A stretch of DNA of 30,098 nt. It comes from JBBPZA01 sp038330095 (GTDB taxonomy: Bacteria; Actinomycetota; Thermoleophilia; Solirubrobacterales; Solirubrobacteraceae). The stretch is from assembly GCA_038330095.1 (NCBI GenBank), contig JBBQNQ010000032.1, positions 1 to 30,098 on the forward strand, given 5' to 3'. The position numbers were made by a program, and so were the translations under genes. Shown in pieces: positions 1-6,963 of this stretch (the stretch's first letter is position 1; every line of letters starts with the position of its first letter). The notes under the pieces were generated by a model that worked only from the letters and a program-made list of their open reading frames with translations, had not been told where the DNA came from and searched no databases.

Positions 1-1288
1 TGGCCTTGATCTCGAGCAGGCCGAAGCGCATGCCGATGCAAGTGCGCGAGCCGCCTCCGAACGGCACGTAGGCCCCCTTGGGCAGGGCGGCCTTGGCCGC
101 GGGGGTGAAGCGCTCGGGCACGAAGGCCTCGGGGTCGGGAAAGACCTCGGGCAGATGATGGCTGGCCCACGAGCAGTAGTGGACGTGGACGCCGCCGGGG
201 ACCCGATGCCCGGCGAAGTCGAAGGGCTCGATCGAACGGCGCGGCCCGACCCACGCGGCGGGGTAGAGCCGGAGGGTCTCGTCGATGGCCATCTCGAGCT
301 CGGGCATCTCGCCGATGAGCTCTGAGACGGTCGGCGCGCGCCCGGCCAGGACGCGATCCTGCTCGGACTGGAGGCGCTCGACGACATGAGGGTGGCGGGC
401 GAGCTCATAGAAGAGGAAGCTCACGGTCGAGGTCGTGGTGTCATGCCCGGCGAAGAGCAGCGTCATGACCTGGTCGCGGATCTCGGAGTTCGACAGGGTG
501 CTGCCGTCCTCGTCCTGGGCGTCGAGCAGCAGGGAGAGGAGATCCTCCCCCCGCTCCTGTGTCCGGCGCCGGCGGTCGATCTCCTCGTGGATGACGCGGT
601 CGAGGCGCCCGCGCGCGCGCTGCATGCGAGCAAAGGGCGAGCCCGGGCCTCGGAGGATCTGGAGCAGGTAGTCGCGGCCGTAGTAGCCGAGGGCATGCTC
701 GAACTCGCCGGCCACGTCGATCTCGCCGCGGTGACGGTCGGGATCGAAGCCGAAGAGCGCACGCATGGCGATGCGCAGGGCCAGCTCGCGGGTGAAGTGG
801 TAGAGGTCGATCCGCTGGCCGGGCCTCCAACCGTCGATCGCCCGCTCGACCTCGGTGATCATCGTCTCGCCGGCGGCAGCGATGCGCTCGCGGTGGAAAG
901 CGGGAAGCATGATCCGCCGAGCGCGCCGGTGATAGCCGCCGTCGATGGTCAGCATGCCGTCGCCGAGCAGCGGAATCAGATCGCCCATCCCCCCGTCGCG
1001 CCAGGAGAAGTTATCCGCGTGGGAGACCGTCATGTAGTGGTTGGCCTCCGGGCCGAGCATGAAGACGCCGTTCGCGTGCAGGATCCGCATCGAGAAGACC
1101 GGCCCGTGGGTGCGGTAGGCGTTGAGCAGGAGCGGCAGCGGGTTGCGCGCGAAGGCGCGCGTGCGCGCGAGGCTGAAGCCGGTGGGGCCCGGGGGCAGGC
1201 CGCCGTTCAGCGAGCGCTCGTCGCGCACGTCTGAGACCAGCCGGCGCAGCGGCCCGGTGGCGACCGGTGGCGGCGCGTGGACGGCCAT
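1..1288 (-). CDS. Cytochrome P450 (C-terminus cut by window edge)
   Basis: Heme-thiolate monooxygenase; the substrate cannot be told from sequence. About 429 residues lie in the window and the frame is still open at base 1, so only the last helix or so is missing. The I-helix oxygen-activation motif AGHDTTT is at residues 280-286, the K-helix ExxR (ETLR) at 337-340, and the heme-binding loop FGGGSRTCIG has its iron-ligand Cys at 417. The N-terminus reads PPGP, typical of soluble or peripherally bound bacterial P450s; no signal peptide or membrane anchor is visible. The ATG at 1288 is chosen because TACGCT (1295-1300) lies 6 nt upstream and no Shine-Dalgarno is present; a GTG at 1327 is the only other in-frame option before a stop. 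No ferredoxin or ferredoxin reductase gene is adjacent. It is divergent from uppP. The family call is very secure; the subfamily is not assigned. Confidence 0.96.
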   Translation of the reverse strand, partial: MAVHAPPPVATGPLRRLVSDVRDERSLNGGLPPGPTGFSLARTRAFARNPLPLLLNAYRTHGPVFSMRILHANGVFMLGPEANHYMTVSHADNFSWRDGGMGDLIPLLGDGMLTIDGGYHRRARRIMLPAFHRERIAAAGETMITEVERAIDGWRPGQRIDLYHFTRELALRIAMRALFGFDPDRHRGEIDVAGEFEHALGYYGRDYLLQILRGPGSPFARMQRARGRLDRVIHEEIDRRRRTQERGEDLLSLLLDAQDEDGSTLSNSEIRDQVMTLLFAGHDTTTSTVSFLFYELARHPHVVERLQSEQDRVLAGRAPTVSELIGEMPELEMAIDETLRLYPAAWVGPRRSIEPFDFAGHRVPGGVHVHYCSWASHHLPEVFPDPEAFVPERFTPAAKAALPKGAYVPFGGGSRTCIGMRFGLLEIKA

Positions 1289-1376
1289 CGCCTCAGCGTA
1301 CTGCCAGCCTGGCTGGCCGGCCAGCACGGAACGCTCCGGGCTGCCCTAGGGGACGCCGTCTACCCTTCCGCGCCGC
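1289..1376. promoter_or_regulatory. Divergent promoters for the P450 and uppP genes
   Basis: The 88-bp gap between two divergent genes holds a -10-like TACGCT on the minus strand (1295-1300), 6 nt from the P450 ATG. On the plus strand TACCCT (1361-1366) lies 10 nt from the uppP GTG. Neither start has a Shine-Dalgarno. I see no convincing -35 hexamer. Confidence 0.5.
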
Positions 1377-2201
1377 GTGTCGATCCTCGAGGCCATCGTC
1401 CTGGGCATCACCCAGGGGCTCAGCGAGTTCCTGCCCATCTCCAGCTCGGGCCACCTGCGCATCGTCCCCGCGGTGGCCGGCTGGGACGATCCCGGCGCGG
1501 CGTTCACCGCGGTCATCCAGCTCGGGACGATGGCTGCGGTGCTGATCTACTTCCGCCGCGAGCTGTGGGCGGTGGCGCGGACGTGGCTGGCCAGCCTTCG
1601 CCGGCCTGAGCTGCGGCGTACGGTCGACGCGCGGCTGGGCTGGTACCTCATCATCGCGACCGTCCCCATCGCGATCTTCGGCAAGCTCTTCGAGCACCCG
1701 ATCGAGACCGGGGCGCGCGACCTGTACCTGATCGGGGCGATGCTCATGGTCTTCGGCGTGGTGCTCTACGTGTCCGACCGGGTGGGCACCCAGGAGCGCG
1801 ATGTCGAGTCCATGTCCACCCGCGATGGCGTGGCCATCGGGCTCGCGCAGTCGCTCGCGCTCATTCCCGGCGTCTCGCGCTCGGGCGCGACGATCAGCGC
1901 GGGCCTCTTCCTGGGCCTGGAACGCGAGGCCGCCGCGCGCTTCTCGTTCCTGCTCTCCGTTCCCGCCGTGGTGCTCAGCGGGCTCTACGAGTTCTCGAAG
2001 ATCGTCCGCGGGACCGAGAGCACCGACGCCGGCACCGGGGCGCTGATCGTCGCCACCGTGATGGCGTTCGTCTTCGGCTACGCCTCGATCGCCTTCCTGC
2101 TGCGCTACCTCGCGACCCACACGGTGACGGTGTTCACGGTGTACCGGCTGGTGGTCGGCGCTGCGGTCATCGCGCTGACCGCATCCGGCGCGATCTCCTG
2201 A
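1377..2201 (+). CDS. uppP: Undecaprenyl-diphosphatase UppP (BacA family)
   Basis: Integral membrane enzyme that dephosphorylates undecaprenyl pyrophosphate to recycle the lipid carrier of peptidoglycan and other wall polymers; over-expression gives bacitracin resistance in known homologues. The 274 residues match the family's usual length. The first signature, EFLPISSSGH, spans residues 17-26 and the second, PGVSRSG, spans 164-170, with the catalytic-loop Arg at 168. Several hydrophobic membrane segments follow. The position of the first conserved Glu of the E. coli enzyme is Gln13 here, a variation I recall from other actinobacterial members. The start is GTG 1377, without a Shine-Dalgarno and just downstream of TACCCT, so probably leaderless. 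It ends 15 bp from the convergent sulfatase. Confidence 0.96.
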   Translation: MSILEAIVLGITQGLSEFLPISSSGHLRIVPAVAGWDDPGAAFTAVIQLGTMAAVLIYFRRELWAVARTWLASLRRPELRRTVDARLGWYLIIATVPIAIFGKLFEHPIETGARDLYLIGAMLMVFGVVLYVSDRVGTQERDVESMSTRDGVAIGLAQSLALIPGVSRSGATISAGLFLGLEREAAARFSFLLSVPAVVLSGLYEFSKIVRGTESTDAGTGALIVATVMAFVFGYASIAFLLRYLATHTVTVFTVYRLVVGAAVIALTASGAIS

Positions 2202-2216
2202 TCGGCGCCTGCGCGC

Positions 2217-3809
2217 TCAGTCTCCGCGAACCGTGTTGCAGGTGGCCCCGGCGCAGCGGCTCAGCGTCCGCCGCCGGCGCTCCAGCCGGGCCACGGTCGC
2301 CTCATAGCGCGGCTCGCCCGCCAGGTTGCGCAACTCGTAGGGGTCGCGGCGCAGGTCGTAGAGCTCGCGGTCGCCGTAGCTCCAGCGCACGTACTTCCAG
2401 CCGGGCGAGCGCAGGCCGCTGTAGACGACGTCGTAGGGCTGGGGAAAGCCCTCGACCGGGAACAGGTTGCCCGTCGCCTCGATCGGAAGCGCGCGTTCGG
2501 GGGCGCGGGCCGGGTCGTGCGCGAAGGGCAGCAGCGAGAGCCCGTCGAGCAAGCGGCGGGCTCGGGCGCCGGCGAGCGCGAGGATCGTCGGGGCGAGGTC
2601 GACGTTGGACACCTGGCGGCGCACGACTCGCCTCGCGGGGAAGCCCGGGCCGCGGAAGATGAGCGGGACACGCAGCGACTCCTCGTAGGGCACGTACTTG
2701 TCGCCGGGGATCCGGTGCTCGCCCTGCACCCAGCCGTTGTCGGAGACGAACATGATCACGGTGTTCTTCAGCTGCCCGGTCGAGCGCAGGACGCGCAGGA
2801 GCCTGCCGACGCCTTCGTCGACCGAGAGCAGCGACCCGATGCGTCCCTGGTAGTTGAGCTTGAGCTGCGCGAGCGCCTTGGGTGAGAGCAGCGGGAGCGC
2901 GCGCACCAGGCGCGGCTTGTCGGAGTTGTCGCGCTCGTCGAACGAGGGGGGTCTCGGGAGGCGGTAGCGCGAGAGCGAGCCGCGCAGGCGTGGCGGCGGC
3001 CGCGGGTCCGCGCCCACCCGGCCGCGCTGGCTGTTGACGTCCTCGCGGTGCGGCGCCGCAGGGGCCCACCACACGAAGAAGGGCCTGCGGGCGCGGCGCT
3101 GCCCGCGCAGGATGCGCGCGGTGATGGAGGCGGTGACGTCGGGGCTGTAGTCGCTGGCGCGCTGCGCGCCGTAGTAGCCGCCGCGGAAAAGCTGGAGCAG
3201 CAGCTTCGCGACGTCGAGGACGGTCTGCGGCCGCTCACTGCTCACCCGGCGCGCGAGCTCGACGAGGGCGCGCGCGTAGTCGGGATCGCCGCGCGTGCGC
3301 AGGCGCCCGTTCTGGTTGAGGACGTAATTGAAGTAGTCATAGCTGGAGAAGTCGAGCAACCCGCGCCAGTCGCTGTAGCCGGGCGGTACGTCACGCGGAT
3401 CGCGCGTGCCGTAGCCGGTGAGGTACTTGCCGATCAGCGACGTGAAGTAGCCGGCACGGTGCAGCCACACCGGGAGGCTGTTGCCCCGGCTTCGCAGGCT
3501 GTAATAGGAGGGCTCGAAGTTGCTCGAGACACCGTGGTTGTGCGCGAACTGGCCGGTGATGAACGACGCGCGCGACGGACAGCACAGCGGGAACGAGGTG
3601 ATCGCGTTCGAGAACGTCGTGCCCTTCGCGACGAGCAGCCGCCGAACGTTGGTCATGTAGCGGACGTCCGCCGCGGCCTGGTCGTCGGTCATGATCACCA
3701 GGACGTTCGGGCGGCCGTCGCGGGCGGCCGTCACGGGCCGAGCGGCGGCGGCGGTCGCGGCAGCCAGGGCCAGCACCGCTGCGCAGCTGAGGGCCGGCAG
3801 CCACCTCAT
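2217..3809 (-). CDS. Secreted sulfatase (type I, formylglycine-dependent family)
   Basis: Alkaline-phosphatase-superfamily sulfatase of 530 residues that would hydrolyse sulfate esters outside the membrane; the natural substrate is unknown. A signal peptide covers about residues 1-28 (Arg/Trp start, Ala/Leu-rich core, AAARP-like cleavage region). The metal-binding PNVLVIMTDDQ follows at 34-44. The C-x-P-x-R motif (C76-C-P-S-R80) marks Cys76 as the residue converted to formylglycine. A later metal and active-site region reads MFVSDNGWVQGEH. Length and order fit arylsulfatase A/N-acetylglucosamine-6-sulfatase-like enzymes. No formylglycine-generating enzyme or anaerobic sulfatase-maturating enzyme is in the window, so maturation must rely on a gene elsewhere. 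The start ATG 3809 has TAACGT (3819-3824) 9 nt upstream and no Shine-Dalgarno. Confidence 0.93.
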   Translation of the reverse strand: MRWLPALSCAAVLALAAATAAAARPVTAARDGRPNVLVIMTDDQAAADVRYMTNVRRLLVAKGTTFSNAITSFPLCCPSRASFITGQFAHNHGVSSNFEPSYYSLRSRGNSLPVWLHRAGYFTSLIGKYLTGYGTRDPRDVPPGYSDWRGLLDFSSYDYFNYVLNQNGRLRTRGDPDYARALVELARRVSSERPQTVLDVAKLLLQLFRGGYYGAQRASDYSPDVTASITARILRGQRRARRPFFVWWAPAAPHREDVNSQRGRVGADPRPPPRLRGSLSRYRLPRPPSFDERDNSDKPRLVRALPLLSPKALAQLKLNYQGRIGSLLSVDEGVGRLLRVLRSTGQLKNTVIMFVSDNGWVQGEHRIPGDKYVPYEESLRVPLIFRGPGFPARRVVRRQVSNVDLAPTILALAGARARRLLDGLSLLPFAHDPARAPERALPIEATGNLFPVEGFPQPYDVVYSGLRSPGWKYVRWSYGDRELYDLRRDPYELRNLAGEPRYEATVARLERRRRTLSRCAGATCNTVRGD

Positions 3810-3818
3810 GGGTCCGGC

Positions 3819-3824
3819 ACGTTA
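3819..3824 (-). promoter_or_regulatory. -10-like hexamer of the sulfatase gene
   Basis: TAACGT on the minus strand lies 9 nt before the ATG at 3809, and no Shine-Dalgarno is present. This is consistent with a very short or absent leader. No -35 is evident. Confidence 0.4.
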
Positions 3825-3883
3825 ACGCCTGCAGGGCGCCCGAAGGCGCCCCGCAGCACATCCGTCCGTCCCTGCCGGGGCGG

Positions 3884-4909
3884 CTACTTCGGTGCGTCTG
3901 CCTTCTGGAGGTTGTCCTCCTTGGGGCTCTCGGTCTTGTCCTCCTTGGCGGCTTCGGCCTTGTCCTTGGACTTGGGCTCGGCGCGCTGGACCTGCTCGCA
4001 GTCAGACGCGACCTTGTCGAACATGTCGGCGCGCACGCGGTCGACGCCGGGACCACAGGTCACGTTGTCGACCTCGCCATCGCGGACGAAGATGCGGTCG
4101 TTGCCCGCACCGCCGTTGACCGTGTCGCCGATCGGGTCCCCGGGTGCGGTCACGTCCTTGCGGGCCATGGCGAACAGGACGTCGTTGCCGGCGCCTCCGT
4201 TCGTCGTGTCGACGCCACGGTTGGCGAAGATCAGGTCAGACCCGTCGCCGCCGTTCTGGACGTCGTTGCCCTTGCCGCCCGACATGTAGTCCTTGCCGTT
4301 CCCGCCGTCGGCGGTGTCGTTGCCGTCGCCGCCGTGCAGGCGGTCGTTGCCCTCGCCGCCCTGCAGGTTGTCATTCCCGGCACCGCCGAAGAGGCGGTCC
4401 TTGCCGCCGACGCCGTTGCCGGGCACGTCGCCCTGCAGCGTGTCGTCGCCGGAGTTGCCGTAGAGGCGGTCGTCGCCGCGGAAGCCTCGGAGCGTGTCGT
4501 TGCCGGAGTTGCCGAACAGGCGGTCGCTGCCCTCGTCGCCGGCGATCTGATCGTCACCGTTGCCGCCGATGCCGATGTCGAGGCCGTCGCCCAGGTTCAG
4601 GGTGTCGTTGCCGCCCTGACCGAGGACGACGTCGATACCGGCGCCGCCGTTGGCGGTGTCGTTGCCGTCGCCCAGCAGGCCGATGTCGACCCGACCCGAG
4701 CCGAGGTTGACCGTGTCGTCGCCCGCCAGAGCGCGGACGCGGTCCGCCCCGCCCTTGGCGTTGATCGTGTCAGCGCCCGAGGTGCCCTTGAGCTTGTCGG
4801 GTCCGTTGGTCCCGGTGATGACCGCTGCGGAGGCGACTGCCGCGAGCACCAAAGCGCTCGCGAGAACCGCAACCATTCCGGCCGTCACCCGGGAGAAGAG
4901 ATGCGCCAT
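3884..4909 (-). CDS. Secreted calcium-binding (RTX-like GGxGxD) repeat protein
   Basis: A 341-residue exported protein. Residues 1-28 form a signal peptide (hydrophobic core MVAVLASALVLAAVASA). They are followed by about 20 nonapeptide units of the G-G-x-G-x-D type (for example GGAGNDNLQGGEGNDRLHGG), which fold as a calcium-binding parallel beta-roll in known RTX proteins. After the repeats come DNVTCGPGVDRVRAD and a second Cys in DCEQV, probably a disulfide-capped end. A highly charged Lys/Glu/Asp tail of about 35 residues follows. No protease, lipase or toxin domain and no type I secretion genes are adjacent, so a surface or structural role is more likely than a toxin. ATG 4909 is chosen over ATG 4915 because the strong AGGAAGGAG site ends only 1 nt before 4915 but 7 nt before 4909. 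Confidence 0.88.
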   Translation of the reverse strand: MAHLFSRVTAGMVAVLASALVLAAVASAAVITGTNGPDKLKGTSGADTINAKGGADRVRALAGDDTVNLGSGRVDIGLLGDGNDTANGGAGIDVVLGQGGNDTLNLGDGLDIGIGGNGDDQIAGDEGSDRLFGNSGNDTLRGFRGDDRLYGNSGDDTLQGDVPGNGVGGKDRLFGGAGNDNLQGGEGNDRLHGGDGNDTADGGNGKDYMSGGKGNDVQNGGDGSDLIFANRGVDTTNGGAGNDVLFAMARKDVTAPGDPIGDTVNGGAGNDRIFVRDGEVDNVTCGPGVDRVRADMFDKVASDCEQVQRAEPKSKDKAEAAKEDKTESPKEDNLQKADAPK

Positions 4910-4916
4910 CCGCATG

Positions 4917-4925
4917 CTCCTTCCT
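4917..4925 (-). promoter_or_regulatory. Strong ribosome binding site of the calcium-binding protein
   Basis: AGGAAGGAG on the minus strand is among the best Shine-Dalgarno matches in the window. Its spacing of 7 nt to ATG 4909, against 1 nt to ATG 4915, decides the start codon. Confidence 0.6.
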
Positions 4926-5030
4926 GAGGTTGTTTGCAGCGTCCGGAAACCGGCGCAACCGAAGGAGTTGCGAGGGCGCAGCGCAGTCTTTACATAGCGC
5001 TGAGGGACCGGGCTTCCCGGACTCCGCGCC

Positions 5031-5036
5031 TATACT
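5031..5036 (+). promoter_or_regulatory. -10 box of the tRNA-Asp gene
   Basis: TATACT ends 13 nt before the mature 5' end of the tRNA, leaving room for a short 5' leader to be removed by RNase P. The -35 region is not obvious. Confidence 0.55.
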
Positions 5037-5049
5037 TGGCAGCGCGCCC

Positions 5050-5123
5050 GGGGGCGTAGCTCAGTTGGTTAGAGTGCCGGCCTGTCACGCCGGAGGTCGC
5101 GGGTTCGAGTCCCGTCGCTCCCG
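5050..5123 (+). tRNA. tRNA-Asp (anticodon GTC)
   Basis: A 74-nt cloverleaf can be folded by eye. The acceptor GGGGGCG (5050-5056) pairs with CGCTCCC (5116-5122), with one G-U, and the discriminator is G5123. The D-stem is GCTC/GAGT, the anticodon stem CCGGC/GCCGG with loop CTGTCAC (anticodon GTC), the variable loop AGGTC, and the T-arm GCGGG-TTCGAGT-CCCGT. The 3' CCA is not encoded, so it must be added by tRNA nucleotidyltransferase. No direct repeat of the tRNA 3' end or integrase gene is nearby, so there is no sign that it serves as an attachment site. Confidence 0.97.
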
Positions 5124-5180
5124 CTCCGAGCCGTGCCCGCTGCGCAACCGGCCGCGCGGGTTCATGATCGCGGCACGTGC

Positions 5181-5186
5181 CATATT
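5181..5186 (+). promoter_or_regulatory. -10-like hexamer of the ltrA-like gene
   Basis: CATATT ends 6 nt before the GTG at 5193. No Shine-Dalgarno precedes that GTG, so a leaderless start is likely. Confidence 0.4.
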
Positions 5187-5192
5187 CGGGGC

Positions 5193-6340
5193 GTGCCTTC
5201 CCCGTTTGCGCCCGAGCAAGGCGCCGGTCGAGTGTCGTCGCTCGAGCTGTTCTTCGACCTCGTGTTCGTCTTCACTGTCACGCAGCTCACTGCGGTGCTC
5301 ACGGACGAACCCAACGGCACCGGCCTGGCGCGTGTCGCGCTCATGCTCGGGCTCATCTGGTGGATGTACGGGGGCTATGCGTGGCTCACCAACGCGGTGG
5401 TGCTCGACGGCGCCACACGCCGCCTGCTCCTGCTGCTCGGTATGGGCGCCTACCTCGTCCTCGCGCTCACGATCCCGCGCGCCTTTGCGCAGGACGGGGA
5501 TGGCGTCGCGTTCGGGCTCGCCTACCTCGCGATCGTCCTCATCCACGCCGGCCTGTTCACCCGCGCGAGCGGGCGCGGGGCAGCCGGGATCCTGCGCATC
5601 GCGCCGTACAACCTCGTGTCGGCGCTGCTCGTGCTGGTCGGCGGCGTGGTCGGTGGCAACGCGCAGTACGCGATCTGGATCCTCGCGTTCCTGCTCGAGT
5701 GGTGCACGCCCTTCCTCGTACCGCCCCAGGCCTTCTTCGAGATCGAGCCCGCACACTTCGTCGAGCGCCACGGCCTGGTCGTCATCGTCGCGATCGGGGA
5801 GTCCGTAGTCGCGATCGGCATCGGCGCAGCGGGCTTCCGGTCGACTTTGCCCTGGCCGGCGTCGCCGGGCTCGGCCTCGCACTCAGCGCCTGCCTGTGGT
5901 GGGCGTACTTCGGCGGCGACGATGCGCGCTCCGAGGCCGCGCTGGCCGAGGCCGCTGACCACCGGCCGCTGCTCGCGCTGCGCGCCTTCGGCGTGTGGCA
6001 CATGCCGCTGCTCCTCGGCGTGGTCGGGATCGCCTTCGGTCTGAAGAAGGCCTTCGGCCACGCCTACGAGCCTGCGGACCTCGCGCCCGCGCTGGGCCTC
6101 GCGGGCGGGGCGGCCGCCTTCCTGGTGGGCGACGTCCTCTTCCGGCGCACTCTGGGCATCGGCGAGGGGCACTGGCGTACCGCCGCCGCCGTGCTCGTGG
6201 CGGCCACTCTGCCGCTGGGCATCCTCGTCGCCCCCGCCGCCCAGATCGCGGCCCTGGTCCTCGTGCTGGGAGGCGCTCTCCTCGTCGAGCAGCGACGAGG
6301 TACTCCCACCCAGGATGCCTCCAGCCTTGCTCCGGCTTAA
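5193..6340 (+). pseudogene. LtrA (low temperature requirement A) family membrane protein, one-base frameshift
   Basis: Polytopic membrane protein of the LtrA family, whose biochemical role is not established. Coding starts at GTG 5193 with the family's SSLELFFDLVFVFTVTQL segment. It runs in one frame through several membrane helices to IGIGAAG (about base 5832), then continues in the next frame with LPVDFALAGVAGLGLALSA and more helices to the TAA at 6338-6340. The interval is 1148 nt, one base short of 383 codons, so a single deleted base near GGGCTT (5831-5836) explains everything. Read as printed, the first frame runs on out of frame to 6044. Both halves keep normal codon bias and no second lesion is visible, which points to a very recent mutation or a sequencing/assembly error rather than an old pseudogene. 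It is preceded by tRNA-Asp and followed 25 bp later by a VOC-family gene. Confidence 0.85.
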
Positions 6341-6351
6341 GGGGGCCGCGT

Positions 6352-6357
6352 TATACC
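6352..6357 (+). promoter_or_regulatory. -10-like hexamer of the VOC-family gene
   Basis: TATACC lies 8 nt before ATG 6366, in the 25-bp gap after the ltrA-like stop. A weak TTGCTC (6327-6332) is 19 nt further upstream. No Shine-Dalgarno is present. Confidence 0.4.
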
Positions 6358-6365
6358 GTCGCCCC

Positions 6366-6794
6366 ATGCCGATCACTCCACACATCGTCGTTCAGGGCGC
6401 CGACCGCGCCGCCGCCTTCTACCGCGACGCCTTCGGCGCCGTGGAGATCGAGCGGATCCCGACCCCCGACGGGCGGTTGATGTCGGTTCGGTTGCGGATC
6501 GCCGACGGCGAGTTGCACCTCGCCGACGAGTTCCCGGACATGGGGGTGCTCGCCCCGCCGTCGATCGGCGGCACGCCGGTCGTCCTCGCCCTCGACGTCG
6601 ACGACGCCGACGCGGTGTTCGCTCAGGCGGTCGCGGCCGGCGCCGAGGTCCGCCAGCCCCCCGCGGACATGTTCTGGGGCGACCGGCACGGCCAGCTCGA
6701 CGACCCGTTCGGCCACCGCTGGAACGTCAGCCAGCACCTGCACGACGTGCCGCACGACGAGGTCGTGGCCGCCGCGGCCCAGGCCTTCGGCTGA
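6366..6794 (+). CDS. VOC superfamily protein, PhnB/glyoxalase-like
   Basis: A 142-residue vicinal-oxygen-chelate fold protein. The first beta-alpha-beta-beta-beta module (HIVVQGADRAAAFYRDAFGA onward) is followed by a second ending in the family's MFWGDRHGQLDDPFGHRW segment at about residues 100-117. This is the arrangement of PhnB-like (COG2764) proteins, which range from glyoxalase-type enzymes to antibiotic-binding proteins; the substrate cannot be inferred. The start is ATG 6366 because homology begins at once (MPITPHIVV). The upstream in-frame ATG at 6315 would overlap the preceding gene and adds a non-conserved stretch. Confidence 0.9.
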   Translation: MPITPHIVVQGADRAAAFYRDAFGAVEIERIPTPDGRLMSVRLRIADGELHLADEFPDMGVLAPPSIGGTPVVLALDVDDADAVFAQAVAAGAEVRQPPADMFWGDRHGQLDDPFGHRWNVSQHLHDVPHDEVVAAAAQAFG

Positions 6795-6963
6795 GCGGCG
6801 CCATCGGCTGCTGCGGTGACGGTGCTCGCCGGCGTTCCTGCGATCCCCTCGCACTTGCGGGAGAGTCGTAAAAAGCGCACATTTGCAGGAAATATTATGT
6901 GATCCGCCAGGTCGGTTGGCGCGACTATAACCGTGACCAACGACCTCCCAAGGAGGATTGCCC
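6795..6963 (+). promoter_or_regulatory. A+T-rich upstream region of the DUF4331 gene
   Basis: This gap is clearly richer in A+T than its surroundings. It contains TTGCGG (6855-6860) 17 nt from CACATT (6878-6883), a TATTAT, and TATAAC (6926-6931). It ends in a perfect AGGAGG Shine-Dalgarno (6951-6956), 7 nt from ATG 6964. TATAAC is the best -10 candidate because it would give a leader of about 25 nt. The site that fixes the start at 6964 is clear; the promoter assignment is tentative. Confidence 0.5.

Noticed and set aside
4144..4710. Arg/Cys-rich plus-strand frame that looks like a metal-binding repeat protein
   Set aside because: It is the antisense reading of the GGxGxD repeats; periodicity comes from the real minus-strand gene.
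3884..4909. Regular short repeats considered as a CRISPR array or satellite
   Set aside because: The period is 27 bp in codon phase and encodes nonapeptide RTX repeats; there are no unique spacers.
5050..5123. tRNA-Asp as the attachment site of an integrated element
   Set aside because: No integrase, no second copy of the tRNA 3' end in the window, and no change in composition of the flanking genes.
4930..5808. Open plus-strand frame reading GGVAQLVRVPACHAGGRG across 5050-5123
   Set aside because: The residues are the tRNA-Asp gene translated, a classic false protein; the rest is out of frame with the ltrA-like gene.
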